From NCBI GenBank assembly GCA_938015445.1, contig CALLPE010000056.1, forward strand, positions 1 to 50,179: 50,179 nucleotides of DNA, read 5' to 3'. The notes under the pieces were generated by a model. That model did not search any database. It saw nothing but the letters and a program-made list of their open reading frames with translations, and was not told where the DNA came from. The position numbers and the translations under genes were made by a program. How positions within the stretch are numbered: position 1 is the first letter of the stretch; each line of letters begins with the position of its first letter. This document shows positions 37,583 to 46,700 of this stretch, piece by piece. Source of the stretch: an uncultured Pirellulales bacterium (GTDB taxonomy: Bacteria; Planctomycetota; Planctomycetia; Pirellulales; Thermoguttaceae).

Positions 37583-40231
37583 ATGCCTTGTGACTGGACC
37601 GAGCTATTGATCGCCTATTTGCACGACCCGCCGGACAAAGCGTTGGCGATCCGCGGGCACGAAACCCGAGCGTGCCGTTACGCCGTTTCTGCCGGAGAGG
37701 AGGTACTGCCCGACCAGCTTCACGGCACGGCGGATCAGCTTGCCTCGAGTATCGAACGGCTTCCGATGCCTTCTGGAAAAGCTGTGCAGGTCGATGCCCA
37801 GAATGGTCGGCTGACGATTGTCCATCCGCTCAGCGGCCAGCACGACCAGTTGGCGGTTGGGCCAGTTGAGGAGGCCGAGGTCACAGCGGTGATTAAGCAG
37901 CTCGTTGCTGGCGTTGACCCGCCGAAGCAACGGTTTCTGGTCCTATGGCGGCTGCTGCCCGAGCGACTTGCGGAGCGAAATGCGTATTACGCTTTGTTGC
38001 CGGCCGATACGCGCGTGCCTGACCACACCATTTGGCATCACCTCGATGCGGCAGCGGGTCTGAAGGCGGCGTTATAAGGTTCCCGGAGTGCCGCCTTTCT
38101 TTCGTTCACCTTGGGGCCGGTTCAGCCGTTCATCGAAGCGGCTCGGTCCGTGCGCGACTTGTGGTCGGGCAGTATGCTGCTGTCGTGGCTTACGTTTTGC
38201 GGCATGTTGCCGGTGATCGAAGAGTATGGGCCGACGGCGATTATTTACCCCTCGTTGCGAGGGATTCCGCTAGTGGACCGCTGGCTTATCGAGCATGGGT
38301 TAAACCAAGTAAGGCCACCGTCGTCGGAATTGTTGCGGTCGCCCTGCCTGCCGAACCGCTTCTTGGCGGTCGTCCCGTGGGGATCGGCGGACCAGGAAGC
38401 GCAAGCCCTGGCCGAGCGGTGCCAAGAGGCCGTGCGGTGTAAATGGCGCAAGCTGGCCGAAACGGTGCGCACACAGATCGAACAACGTCTGGGATCGAAG
38501 CTGGAAGAGTTTCCGCGCTGGGCGGACCTATGGGACCAGCAGATCGAGGGGTTTTTTTCGGTCACCACTACGGTGCTTCCGCTGGCGCGGTGTGACGACG
38601 AGCAGATTGCCAAGCTTTTCGGCGCCGAAAGCTTCGAAACAGTTTTTGCCGAATCGGCGGCTGTGCGTGCTCTTGCCGAGGCCATTCCCGACCAGGATCG
38701 CCCGCGTTACGACCAGGCCTCGGTAGGCCGATGGCAGGCCCAGTTAGAGATTTCGGCCCGGCTGATGGAGTCCAGCCGCGCGGTGCGTCACATCCCGCCT
38801 TCCACGGACCGGGCAACGGTGCCGGGAAAGTGCAGCCTGATGGGCACCTTCGAGCAAATGGGGCCAGCGGGCTTGGACGATTCGCGCATGTTCTGGGAGG
38901 TCATGGCGGAGCGCGTCCGCGTCGGGCCGAACCGGATTCGCCCAGGTGAGCGATTCTGCGCGGTGGCCTTGGCCAAGCGTTTTGCCCCGCACGTCTTGGC
39001 GGATGAATTGGGAATCGACCAAACAGCGCTTCGCACGCCCGATACGGCTACCGTGGCTGCGACAAAGTGGCTGAAGCACGCCTGCCAGTTGGGCTACGAC
39101 CTGGACCCCGACAGGGCGTACGAGCGTTACGGCGAGTGGAACGGTCAGTGGCTATTCTGGACCAAAAAGGACCAACGCGAGGAAAAAGGTGAACAGCCGG
39201 TACCAGAACCGTTGTGGCAGATTATTCACGAGGCCCGGGGCGACAGTCGGCTCGGCCCGCCGCCAGCCTATTATGCAATCTTGATGATGGACGGCGACCA
39301 CATGGGGCGTTGGCTTTCGGGCGAGATTTCGCCCGCGGTCGAAACGGTCTTGCATCCCGCGGCATTGGCCTACTTCAAGCAGTTGAACGACCCACGCGTC
39401 GAACCCGGGCTGAAAGCGCACTGCCCGTTGGGGCCAGCCCGCCATGCCGCCATCAGTGCGGCCCTGGCCAACTTCTCTCTTTATGTGGTGCCCGAGATCA
39501 TGAAACAGCATTACGGGGTGCTGATCTACGCGGGCGGCGACGACGTGCTAGCCATGTTGCCTGCGGCCGAGGCGGTGGCCTGCGCCCACCGGTTGCGCCT
39601 GGCATTCAGCGGCGACCCGCAAGTCAACGGCGGTGCGCGTCCTGGTTATTACAAGTCTGGCCAGCGAGAGCTGTTGATGATGGGGCCGAGGGCTACCGCC
39701 TCGTGCGGTCTGGCAGTGGTGCACCGCAAGGAAGACTTGCGCTTCGCGCTGCAACAAGCCCGACGTGCCGAAAAGGCCGCCAAGAACGCGGGCCGCGACG
39801 CCCTGCAAATCGCGGTCTGCCGCCGCTCCGGCCAGCACACCTCGGTACTCTGCCCGTGGGAGTTTGCGCCCACGGCCGAGCGTTGGGTGACGGCCTTCAT
39901 AGAGGGTGCCTCGGACCGCTGGGCGTACCGGCTGTGTGCGGAGATGGACACGCTGGCCGGGCTGCCGCGCCAGGCAGTGCGGGCAGAATTGGTGCGGCAA
40001 GTAGAACGCTCCGAGAAGCCCACCAAGGAAAAGCTGGCTGCCACCGCGGGCAGGGACAAGCTCGGAGACTTTGCCGGGAAATCGGCGGGCGAAGTCCTGG
40101 CCGGGCAGTTCGACGATTACTTGTCCCAAGTTGTCGGGCCGCCGCGTAATTTCACTGAAGCACAAGCCATGGAAAGCTTTATCGAACTTTGTCAAACCGC
40201 GTCGTTTCTGGCCCGAGGGAGAACCAATTGA
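37583..40231 (+). pseudogene. cas10: Type III-B Cas10 (Cmr2) with an in-frame TAA between HD and palm domains
   Basis: The frame runs from ATG 37583 (GAGGGGG about 8 bases upstream) to TGA 40229-40231, 882 codons, close to the usual Cmr2 length, but codon 165 (38075-38077) is TAA. The first part holds the HD domain (AYLHDPPDKALAIRGHE, His14-Asp15) and the conserved DTRVPDHTIWHHLD. Downstream of TAA the same frame resumes at once with AAFLSFTLGPVQPFIEAARS, the standard Cmr2 continuation, so no bases are missing. The palm domains keep DGD at codons 570-572 and the cyclase motif GGDD at codons 651-654. Cas10 is the large subunit of Cmr complexes and makes cyclic oligoadenylates. Possible readings are readthrough, re-initiation at TTG 38111 as a split Cas10, a recent inactivating mutation, or a sequencing error. 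Confidence 0.85.
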
Positions 40232-41442
40232 TGGACGGGGCAATTTCTGCATCCGGCGTGCGGACCGTGGCCTTGCGGCTCGATCCGCTCGATGTGCTGT
40301 TCTTCCGTGATGGCAGACCGTTTACCGCGGCTTCGCGCGGCCAGTCGCGGCTGCCAATGCCGCAGACTCTGGCTGGGGCACTGCGGACACATCTGTTGCG
40401 CAGTGCAGGTTGCGATCTGGACGCTTTTGCACACTTGGCCGACCAACTTCGGGCCGGTAAGTCTTTGCAGGAAGCGATTCGCAGCGCCTGCGGGGCCGAC
40501 TGGATTGCCCGGGTCGAGGTTCGTGGACCCTGGCTATGTGAGCAGGTAGATGGTCGGCTCGAAGTACTGTTGCCCGTTCCGGCAAACCTGCAACAGGTCG
40601 AGGATACTGACACAAAGCAGTCGGCCGCGAACAGTGCTTCGGTAGCCGCAGGGGTGGCGGATCAGGCCTTCCAGGGCAAGGGTCGCGGGCAATTGGTCCG
40701 CTTGGACCCGCTGGGCCAGGAATTGTCGGGCTGGCAACCGCCGGCGCCGGACATGCGACCGCTGTGGCTCAAAGCGCGTGTGCGCAGCCAACGCAGGATG
40801 GCTTACCTTCGGCCGGCGGGGTTGGCCGCATACCTGGCAGGCCAAACGCCGTCTGCCGATACGATAGTCGACCCTGAGGCGCTTTTCGGTTTCGACCATC
40901 GGACGGGGATTGTGCTTCAGCCCGACCAATTGACGACCGAGGAAGGACTGCTTTATGAGGTGAGTTTCTTGGCGCTGCGTCCGGGTGTGGCTTTCTATGC
41001 CGAGGTGGACTTGCCAGCCGACGCACCGGCCGACGCGCTCACCCAGGACATCCTCCTTGATTTTGGGGGCGAAAGGCGCAAGGTGCAGGCCACGCGGTTG
41101 AAGCCGCAAGAGGCGTTCACCTGGCCAGCCCCGCCGCCGGTGCATGACGGCCGAGTACTTCTGCTACTGGTCGCGCCCGCAGTATTTGGGCAGCGTTGGC
41201 GTCCCAAATTGCCGGACGGTGCACGGTTGGTCGCGGCCGCGGTGAGCGGATACGAGGCGTTTTCAGGCTGGGACTTGGCTAGCGGCGGCCCGAAGCCTAC
41301 ACGGTTTGCAGTGCAGGCCGGGAGTGTGTACTTCGTGGAAACCCCCCACAAACAATCCTTAAACGGGTCGCTAGCCGAGTCGGACGAGGATCGCCGGCTC
41401 GGTTACGGCTGCGTACTGCAAGGAGTCTGGAACTATGTCTGA
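40231..41442 (+). CDS. cmr3: CRISPR type III-B RAMP protein Cmr3
   Basis: A 403-residue Cmr3. ATG 40231 overlaps the cas10 stop by one base (TGATG) and GAGGGAGAA lies 8-14 bases upstream; an earlier in-frame start inside cas10 is not used. Visible family features are LDPLDVLFFRDGRPFTAASRG, the typical Cmr3 opening with the F-R-D-G-R-P-F motif, then PMPQTLAGALRTHLL, PEALFGFDHRTGIVLQ, and the C-terminal YEAFSGWDLASGGPKPTRFA, RLGYGCVLQG. Cmr3 caps the crRNA 5' handle together with Cas10 (Cmr2). The coupled start places it in the same transcript. Confidence 0.95.
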   Translation: MDGAISASGVRTVALRLDPLDVLFFRDGRPFTAASRGQSRLPMPQTLAGALRTHLLRSAGCDLDAFAHLADQLRAGKSLQEAIRSACGADWIARVEVRGPWLCEQVDGRLEVLLPVPANLQQVEDTDTKQSAANSASVAAGVADQAFQGKGRGQLVRLDPLGQELSGWQPPAPDMRPLWLKARVRSQRRMAYLRPAGLAAYLAGQTPSADTIVDPEALFGFDHRTGIVLQPDQLTTEEGLLYEVSFLALRPGVAFYAEVDLPADAPADALTQDILLDFGGERRKVQATRLKPQEAFTWPAPPPVHDGRVLLLLVAPAVFGQRWRPKLPDGARLVAAAVSGYEAFSGWDLASGGPKPTRFAVQAGSVYFVETPHKQSLNGSLAESDEDRRLGYGCVLQGVWNYV

Positions 41443-42415
41443 ATCTTCTTCTTCACTGAATGGCCGCAGCGCGGCAGTGTTGTTCCTGCACGCACAGACG
41501 GCGCTTCATCCCGGCTCGGGGAGCGCTTTGGGAGTGGTCGATCTGCCGGTTCAGCGCGAGCGTCACACCCAGTGGCCTACCATTGCCGGGACGGCCTTAA
41601 AAGGGGTGCTCCGCGATCTGTGTCGCGAGCAGGCGAAGGCTGAGCGGCCCCAGGGAGAAACTCTCTCGCCCCGCCGGTGGGCCAACGAGAAACACCAGAT
41701 GTTGGTCACGGCGTTCGGGCCGGGCACGCCAGAGGAAAGCTCTGCACACGCAGGCGCGGTGGCATTGACCGATGCCCGAATCCTGGCCTTCCCGGTCCGT
41801 TCGATCCGCGGGGTGTTCGCGTGGGTGACTTGCCCGGCCGTGCTGGAGCGGCTCAACCGCGATCTGAAGCTGGCGAAGCTCGGCCCGCTGCCCACCGTGC
41901 CGCAGGTTCACGACAACAAAATCGCCTGCGCACCCAACTCGCCTCTGCTGGTGGGCCAAAATCGCGACCAGGTCGTGCTCGAAGAGTTCGAATTCAAGAA
42001 GACTGCTGACGACTGCGGCGAGTTGGCCCAATGGATCGCCAAGCATGCGGTGGCCGACCAATACACCCAAGATCGGCTTCGCTCGCATCTGGCAGTGCTT
42101 TCGGATAACGACTTTTCCCACTTCGTCCGGCACGCCACCGAGGTCGTTGCCCGCATCGCCTTGGACTACGACCTGAAGACGGTCAAGCAAGGCGCCTTGT
42201 TTTACCAGGAGTTTTTGCCGGCCGAGACGATTTTTTACAGCCTGGTGCTGGCCAGCGAAAGCCGGAACCCGGAGGCCGCACGTTCGGCCGCAGAAATCCT
42301 TACCTACCTTGGCGGCTGCGTCCAAAAGGCTGGGGTGCTCCAAATCGGCGGCGACGAGACCACTGGCAAGGGGCTGTGCGCAGTGCGGTTGCTTGACGGA
42401 AAGGAGGGTGTGTGA
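41435..42415 (+). CDS. cmr4: CRISPR type III-B RAMP protein Cmr4 (target RNA nuclease)
   Basis: A 326-residue Cmr4 overlapping cmr3 by eight bases. The family core is HPGSGSALGVVDLPVQRERH with Asp36, the position corresponding to the catalytic Asp of the Cmr4 backbone that cuts target RNA at 6-nt intervals, so RNA cleavage is predicted to be intact. Further motifs: PTIAGTALKGVLRDLC, the RILAFPVRSIRGVFAWVTCP strand and, near the end, GGCVQKAGVLQIGGDETTGKG. Several copies would form the filament around the crRNA. Confidence 0.95.
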   Translation: MSESSSSLNGRSAAVLFLHAQTALHPGSGSALGVVDLPVQRERHTQWPTIAGTALKGVLRDLCREQAKAERPQGETLSPRRWANEKHQMLVTAFGPGTPEESSAHAGAVALTDARILAFPVRSIRGVFAWVTCPAVLERLNRDLKLAKLGPLPTVPQVHDNKIACAPNSPLLVGQNRDQVVLEEFEFKKTADDCGELAQWIAKHAVADQYTQDRLRSHLAVLSDNDFSHFVRHATEVVARIALDYDLKTVKQGALFYQEFLPAETIFYSLVLASESRNPEAARSAAEILTYLGGCVQKAGVLQIGGDETTGKGLCAVRLLDGKEGV

Positions 42416-42810
42416 TGAGTTCCGCGACACAACAATCTCTACCAACGCTCGACCAGCGCCGCGCCAGCCATGCCTGGGGTGTGGTGCAGCGAGCCAAGCA
42501 AAGCCAAGACCCTAAGAAGTTTGGTGGCCAAGCCAAGAAGCTGCCCACCCGCATCATGACTGCCGGCTTGGGCCACGCGCTGGCCTTCTTGAAGGCCAAA
42601 GGATACGCGCCGGGCTTATTGGACGCACTGACCGATTGGATGGCAGAACGCATCCCTCTCAGGCAAGGCGAGTCGGCCGACCTGTTGGAAAGAATCATCA
42701 ATGGCGACTCCGACTTCCTGCGTTGGGCCACCGACGAGGTGCTGGCCTACCTGGTCTGGCTCAACCGCTTTGCCGACGCCGAAGGTTTAACGCAAGGGGA
42801 GGAATCATGA
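42415..42810 (+). CDS. cmr5: CRISPR type III-B small subunit Cmr5
   Basis: A 131-residue, mostly helical Cmr5. ATG 42415 overlaps the cmr4 stop by one base (TGATG) and has an AAGGAGGG site; the GTG just upstream is not needed. It shows the Cmr5 features LDQRRASHAWGVVQRAK, LPTRIMTAGLGHALAFL and the C-terminal RWATDEVLAYLVWLNRFADA. Cmr5 binds along the minor filament and contacts the target RNA. It also overlaps the downstream fusion gene by four bases (ATGA). Confidence 0.93.
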   Translation: MSSATQQSLPTLDQRRASHAWGVVQRAKQSQDPKKFGGQAKKLPTRIMTAGLGHALAFLKAKGYAPGLLDALTDWMAERIPLRQGESADLLERIINGDSDFLRWATDEVLAYLVWLNRFADAEGLTQGEES

Positions 42811-45251
42811 GCCTTGCTTTGCCGAAAAGCACGGTCCAAGTTATCGACGCCGTGCCCGACAATTTGCGTCATCCCGGACTGCAACTCGACAAGTTCACTG
42901 TCCCCGGTGACCAAACCGCACAGAAAGCCGCTTTGAGCAAAGTCTGTGCCATTCCGGGCGATCCTCAGCTTTTGGCAGTGTTGCTTAACCGTCGGAGTGT
43001 GCTGCTGGGGGCACTGCCAGGGGCAACTTCGTTCCGCTGCACGACCATCGCACCGCTGACGTTGCATCTGGCCCGGGCTTCGGCGCTGGAAAACGCCGGC
43101 ATCTGCTTCCACCCCATCTACGGCTTCGTGTACTTTCCCGGCTCCGGACTGAAAGGCATGGCCCGCTCGTTTGCCGAAACCGTCTGGCTGCCGACGCAGA
43201 CGGATCAGAAGCGGGCATGGCGGCAGATCGAGGATGTCTTCGGCTGGGCGCACAATCCCGATCGGGTCAAGCAGGTCAACAATCCCGACCATCCTGCCCA
43301 GCTCCGCCGGGAAGATGATAGCTCCCCCGTGTCCCCGGAAATCAAGGCCTGCTGCGGCAACGTCGTCTTTCACGATGCCTGGCCAGAGTCCTGGCCCAAG
43401 CTGATGGTGGATATCGTCAATAACCACCACCCGGAATACTACCAAGCTGGCCCCGACGATAATGCCCATCCGCCGGGTGATTGGGAGAATCCGGTGCCGG
43501 TCTATTTCCTGGCCGTAAAGCCGCCCATCACGTTCACCTTTCCGCTGGCCAAGCGGCGCTGGGACGTGCCCGACGAACTGTTGGAACTGGCCCGGCAGTG
43601 GCTTCTGGGTGCCTTATGCCACCTGGGTGCTGGGGCCAAGACCGCCGCAGGCTACGGGGCCTTCGAGCCGGCCCAGGGCGAAGCGCCGGCGCCCCAGAGA
43701 GCCGTAAGCGCCACCTGGCAAGCCGCCCAGACCGGTACCTCCGCCAGGCGAGCTGTCTTCGAGACCACGCTGGAATTGGTCACGCCCGCGTTTCTGGCCG
43801 GCCCGAACCAACAGGCCGACGATTGCGACCTGCGCCCGGCCACGCTCCGCGGCCTGCTGCGCTGGTGGTGGCGCACCATGCACGCTGGGTACGTGGATGT
43901 GAAAACTCTGCGGGCACTGGAAGCGGCCGTCTGGGGCGATACCGACTCGGGCGGGCCGGTACGCATCACGGTGCAACGCACCAACGATTCGCCTACGCCA
44001 ATTCCTGTGCCGGGCAAATGCATCCAAAAGGACAACAAAAACCGCGCCGTGCTTCGCACAGACCCCGACTTTGTCAAAAAGATAGGCCTCGAATCGCCTC
44101 CGAACAAAAAGACTGCTCAAGGCTTCCTCTACCTCTCTTACGGCATGGACGAAATGCCGGCTGGTCGGCCTCACGAACGCAGGCACCGCTTCATAATGCC
44201 GCCGGGCGCCAAGTGGCGGGTACGGCTCATCGCCCGCGACGGCTTCTATCCTCCGCCATCTTCCCGGTCATCAGGCGTGCCGACTCGCCTTCCTGCCAGC
44301 CTGATTCTCCAACAAGCCCGCGCCGCGCTGTGGCTCCTGTGCCACTACGGAGGCGTCGGTTCCAAGGGCCGCAACGGTTACGGGTCGCTGCTAGCGAGGG
44401 ACGACTCCGGCGACGAAAGCAAGCTCGAACAAATCAAGCAACAAGCCGCAGTATTTCGGCAAAAATGTGGCGCCAAGCTGCGCCAACAAACACCGGAAAT
44501 CCCGTCGCTAAACGACGCACTGCCGGTGTTGTCGATTCCGACACCTTGGAAAAGCTACTGGTTCGTCCTGGACCAGTTGGGCTACGCCATCCAAGACTTC
44601 GCCCAAAAGCACAAGCGAAACTGGGTCAAGGAAGCCTTAGGGCTGCCGCGCAAGATCGGCATTTCTCACGACGATGGCACGCGCGCGCGACAATATCGGC
44701 GCGAATCGGATAGGCAGACCAACCAGGTTGTCTGGCTCGGCCAGATGCACCCCTACATTGCCAAACGGCCGCCAAAGGACATGCGCCATGCCGCACCAGT
44801 GCATTTCCACATTGCCCGCGAACCTGACGGAAGGCACGTGATCCGGGTTATCGCGTTTCCGTGTAGCGTGCTGCCCGATTGGCACACCAGCGTCAAAGTG
44901 TTGCAGGACTTATTGGAGCACCTCAAGCAAGACCTGGGGCAGCGGTGCCAAAAAAATCCGCAGGGACCGCCGCCGGTGGCTGTTTCATCCGTCGCCGGGC
45001 GGGCTGTCCAGACGAGCACCAAACGGGCTGCGGGCACGCCGGTGCAGGTGAAGATTCTGGCTGTGCGACCTAAGGGTGGTTACGACGTTCAAGAAGAAGG
45101 CAAGCCGCAGGGCACGCTGACTGTGGGCACTCCGCCCGCTGTGGCACCACAATTGGGCGACATTGTGCAAGCAGAAGTACACAACGACGACCCCAAATGC
45201 CCGCAATACCGCTGGCCACAGGCGCCGAAGAAGTCGGGCGGTGCTGGCTAG
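42807..45251 (+). CDS. Cmr6-Cmr1 fusion protein with extra C-terminal beta domain
   Basis: An 814-residue protein. ATG 42807 overlaps cmr5 by four bases after a GGGGAGG site. Residues about 1-285 are a Cmr6 RAMP: TIAPLTLHLARASALENAG, FHPIYGFVYFPGSGLKGMAR, and the closing ALCHLGAGAKTAAGYGAF. Residues about 317-725 are a Cmr1: LVTPAFLAGPNQQ, DLRPATLRGLLRWWWRTMH, EAAVWGDTDSGGPVRI, and GGVGSKGRNGYGSL. Residues about 742-805 look like a small OB/SH3-type beta barrel (PVQVKILAVRPKGGYDV, then GDIVQAEVHND). In Cmr complexes, Cmr6 and Cmr1 sit together at the crRNA 3' end, so fusing them fits the architecture. No separate cmr1 is present, completing a Cmr1-6 set. Confidence 0.9.
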   Translation: MSLALPKSTVQVIDAVPDNLRHPGLQLDKFTVPGDQTAQKAALSKVCAIPGDPQLLAVLLNRRSVLLGALPGATSFRCTTIAPLTLHLARASALENAGICFHPIYGFVYFPGSGLKGMARSFAETVWLPTQTDQKRAWRQIEDVFGWAHNPDRVKQVNNPDHPAQLRREDDSSPVSPEIKACCGNVVFHDAWPESWPKLMVDIVNNHHPEYYQAGPDDNAHPPGDWENPVPVYFLAVKPPITFTFPLAKRRWDVPDELLELARQWLLGALCHLGAGAKTAAGYGAFEPAQGEAPAPQRAVSATWQAAQTGTSARRAVFETTLELVTPAFLAGPNQQADDCDLRPATLRGLLRWWWRTMHAGYVDVKTLRALEAAVWGDTDSGGPVRITVQRTNDSPTPIPVPGKCIQKDNKNRAVLRTDPDFVKKIGLESPPNKKTAQGFLYLSYGMDEMPAGRPHERRHRFIMPPGAKWRVRLIARDGFYPPPSSRSSGVPTRLPASLILQQARAALWLLCHYGGVGSKGRNGYGSLLARDDSGDESKLEQIKQQAAVFRQKCGAKLRQQTPEIPSLNDALPVLSIPTPWKSYWFVLDQLGYAIQDFAQKHKRNWVKEALGLPRKIGISHDDGTRARQYRRESDRQTNQVVWLGQMHPYIAKRPPKDMRHAAPVHFHIAREPDGRHVIRVIAFPCSVLPDWHTSVKVLQDLLEHLKQDLGQRCQKNPQGPPPVAVSSVAGRAVQTSTKRAAGTPVQVKILAVRPKGGYDVQEEGKPQGTLTVGTPPAVAPQLGDIVQAEVHNDDPKCPQYRWPQAPKKSGGAG

Positions 45252-45310
45252 CCACCTCTGCGGCGCCGCTAATAAATGGCCGGCCGCGGCGGCGGCGAGG
45301 CGCCAGCCGT

Positions 45311-46276
45311 TCAGGCTAGAACAACGACTTGCCAGCAGCCGGCGCCAGCCACGCGGTGTTCGCCCACCCCCAGGCGCCCACCCCAAACCAACCACGGCAC
45401 CAGGCACAGCGGCACCGGACCGAAGACCGCCCCGCCGCTTACTCCGAGCAGCTCGTAGCTCTGGCCGCGCCGGTTGCTGCGATGCCGCTGGCGGAACGGC
45501 TGCCAAAAGGCGGCCTGTGTAGGAACGGACTCGGCCAGGGTTTTCAGGGCCGCAAAATCGACCCGCCCTTCCAGCCCGCCGCCGCCGAAGGCCGCCAGCG
45601 CCCGCCCCACCGTCCGCAGGCTCGCGCGAACCAACTGCCCGAACGTCGGGGCCAGCACTGCGCGGGCCTTCTGACCCCGACCAGGCTCTTGTTTCAAGAA
45701 AAGTGGGGTGCAAAGGTTCACGCGCACTGCTGGAAGGCGTCCTGGGGCCGATTGCGGCGACGCAGGAAGGTCTTCCGGCTCGAGCTGGTACGTCAACCCC
45801 GCCGCACTCTGCTGCGCCGGATGCAACGCAAGCCGAAACCCCACGCGGTCCGAGCCCAGCGCAAACGACCGGCTAGACTCGGTCAGAACCTTTTCGATCA
45901 TCTCGGCCGCCCCCGCAGCCCGCTGGCCCAGAAAAGTCGCACACAGGGCCATCCGGTCGCCGGGTTGGCCGTATTGGGGCGCGGGAAAGGGCGGTCGGAT
46001 GGTGATCGCCCGTTGTGCGTCGGCCATGCCCGAAGGCTCCGATCGCCCCGGCAGCGGCTCGGCCTCGAAGGTCATCCCGTACACACAGGCAGCCAAGTGC
46101 TCGCATCCCCGGCAGGTCTTCCAATCCGCATCACGATCGGGCAGCGGCCAGCGGCACACCCCATCTTTGACCGCCCAGGCCAACGCCCCGCGGATGGCCG
46201 GCCCCAGCCACGGCAAAAGCCGCCCACTGCCGGTCAACTCCACGTTCCACAGCCGGGTAGCGACCAACAAGCTCAT
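45311..46276 (-). CDS. cas6: CRISPR pre-crRNA endoribonuclease Cas6
   Basis: A 321-residue Cas6 of the type III-associated PF10040 kind. Features are the internal cysteine cluster TCRGCEHLAACVYGMTFE, RAITIRPPFPAPQYG, FGQLVRASLRTVGRALAAFG, and the C-terminal glycine-rich loop GVGEHRVAGAG that contacts the repeat. Cas6 cuts the CRISPR repeat and leaves an 8-nt 5' handle. ATG 46276 is preferred to the TTG at 46282. It is the last gene of the minus-strand operon, 19 bases after crn2, and converges with the Cmr operon 59 bases away. Confidence 0.93.
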   Translation of the reverse strand: MSLLVATRLWNVELTGSGRLLPWLGPAIRGALAWAVKDGVCRWPLPDRDADWKTCRGCEHLAACVYGMTFEAEPLPGRSEPSGMADAQRAITIRPPFPAPQYGQPGDRMALCATFLGQRAAGAAEMIEKVLTESSRSFALGSDRVGFRLALHPAQQSAAGLTYQLEPEDLPASPQSAPGRLPAVRVNLCTPLFLKQEPGRGQKARAVLAPTFGQLVRASLRTVGRALAAFGGGGLEGRVDFAALKTLAESVPTQAAFWQPFRQRHRSNRRGQSYELLGVSGGAVFGPVPLCLVPWLVWGGRLGVGEHRVAGAGCWQVVVLA

Positions 46277-46295
46277 GCCCAACTCTGTCGCACCA

Positions 46296-46640
46296 TCAGG
46301 CTAGCCGAGTCAATAGCCCCAACTCGAATGACTGTTGCTCCACTGCTTCCAGCGTCAGAACGGTGCCTTCGGGCAATCGCTGGTCGAGCCTCAGCACCAG
46401 CGCGCGGTCCCCGGGCTGCATTTCGGCATGAATTCGATTGACAGGTATCTGCACGCCCAGCAGCTTGCTGAGCAGCTCCGCGGTGCCGGCGTGGCCTACC
46501 GCCGACACGAAGCCCGCCGATAGCAACTCCACCGCCCGACCGACTGAAATCGGCCCCTCTAAGCGCCAATCGCCGTAATCGGTCAGCACCGGGCTGTTGA
46601 GCACATACACCTTGCCATCCGAGCGGTTCTGGTGTTGCAT
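46296..46640 (-). CDS. crn2: Ring nuclease Crn2 (DUF1874 / AcrIII-1 family)
   Basis: A 114-residue DUF1874 protein. The family pattern is nearly complete: KVYVLNSPVLTDYGDWRLEG, then AVELLSAGFVSAVGHAGTAE with His50, the residue matching the active-site His of AcrIII-1 (SIRV1 gp29), then LLSKLLGVQIPVNRIHAEMQ, PGDRALVL and the closing FELGLLTRL. Members degrade cyclic tetra-adenylate: viral copies are anti-CRISPRs; cellular copies in type III loci are called Crn2 and switch off the response. ATG 46640 gives the family length; a GTG start directly after the CARF stop (46700) is possible. It lies between CARF effector and cas6 on one transcript. Confidence 0.93.
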   Translation of the reverse strand: MQHQNRSDGKVYVLNSPVLTDYGDWRLEGPISVGRAVELLSAGFVSAVGHAGTAELLSKLLGVQIPVNRIHAEMQPGDRALVLRLDQRLPEGTVLTLEAVEQQSFELGLLTRLA

Positions 46641-46700
46641 CGGTTGGTTCGTCCGGCTGGTGATGCGATGTCCGGCCCCGGTAGCTACAGACCAAGACAC

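Noticed and set aside
38032..38442. Plus-strand frame overlapping the cas10 break, as evidence for a frameshift
   Set aside because: The downstream Cas10 frame is the same as the upstream one, so the break is a nonsense codon and not a shift.
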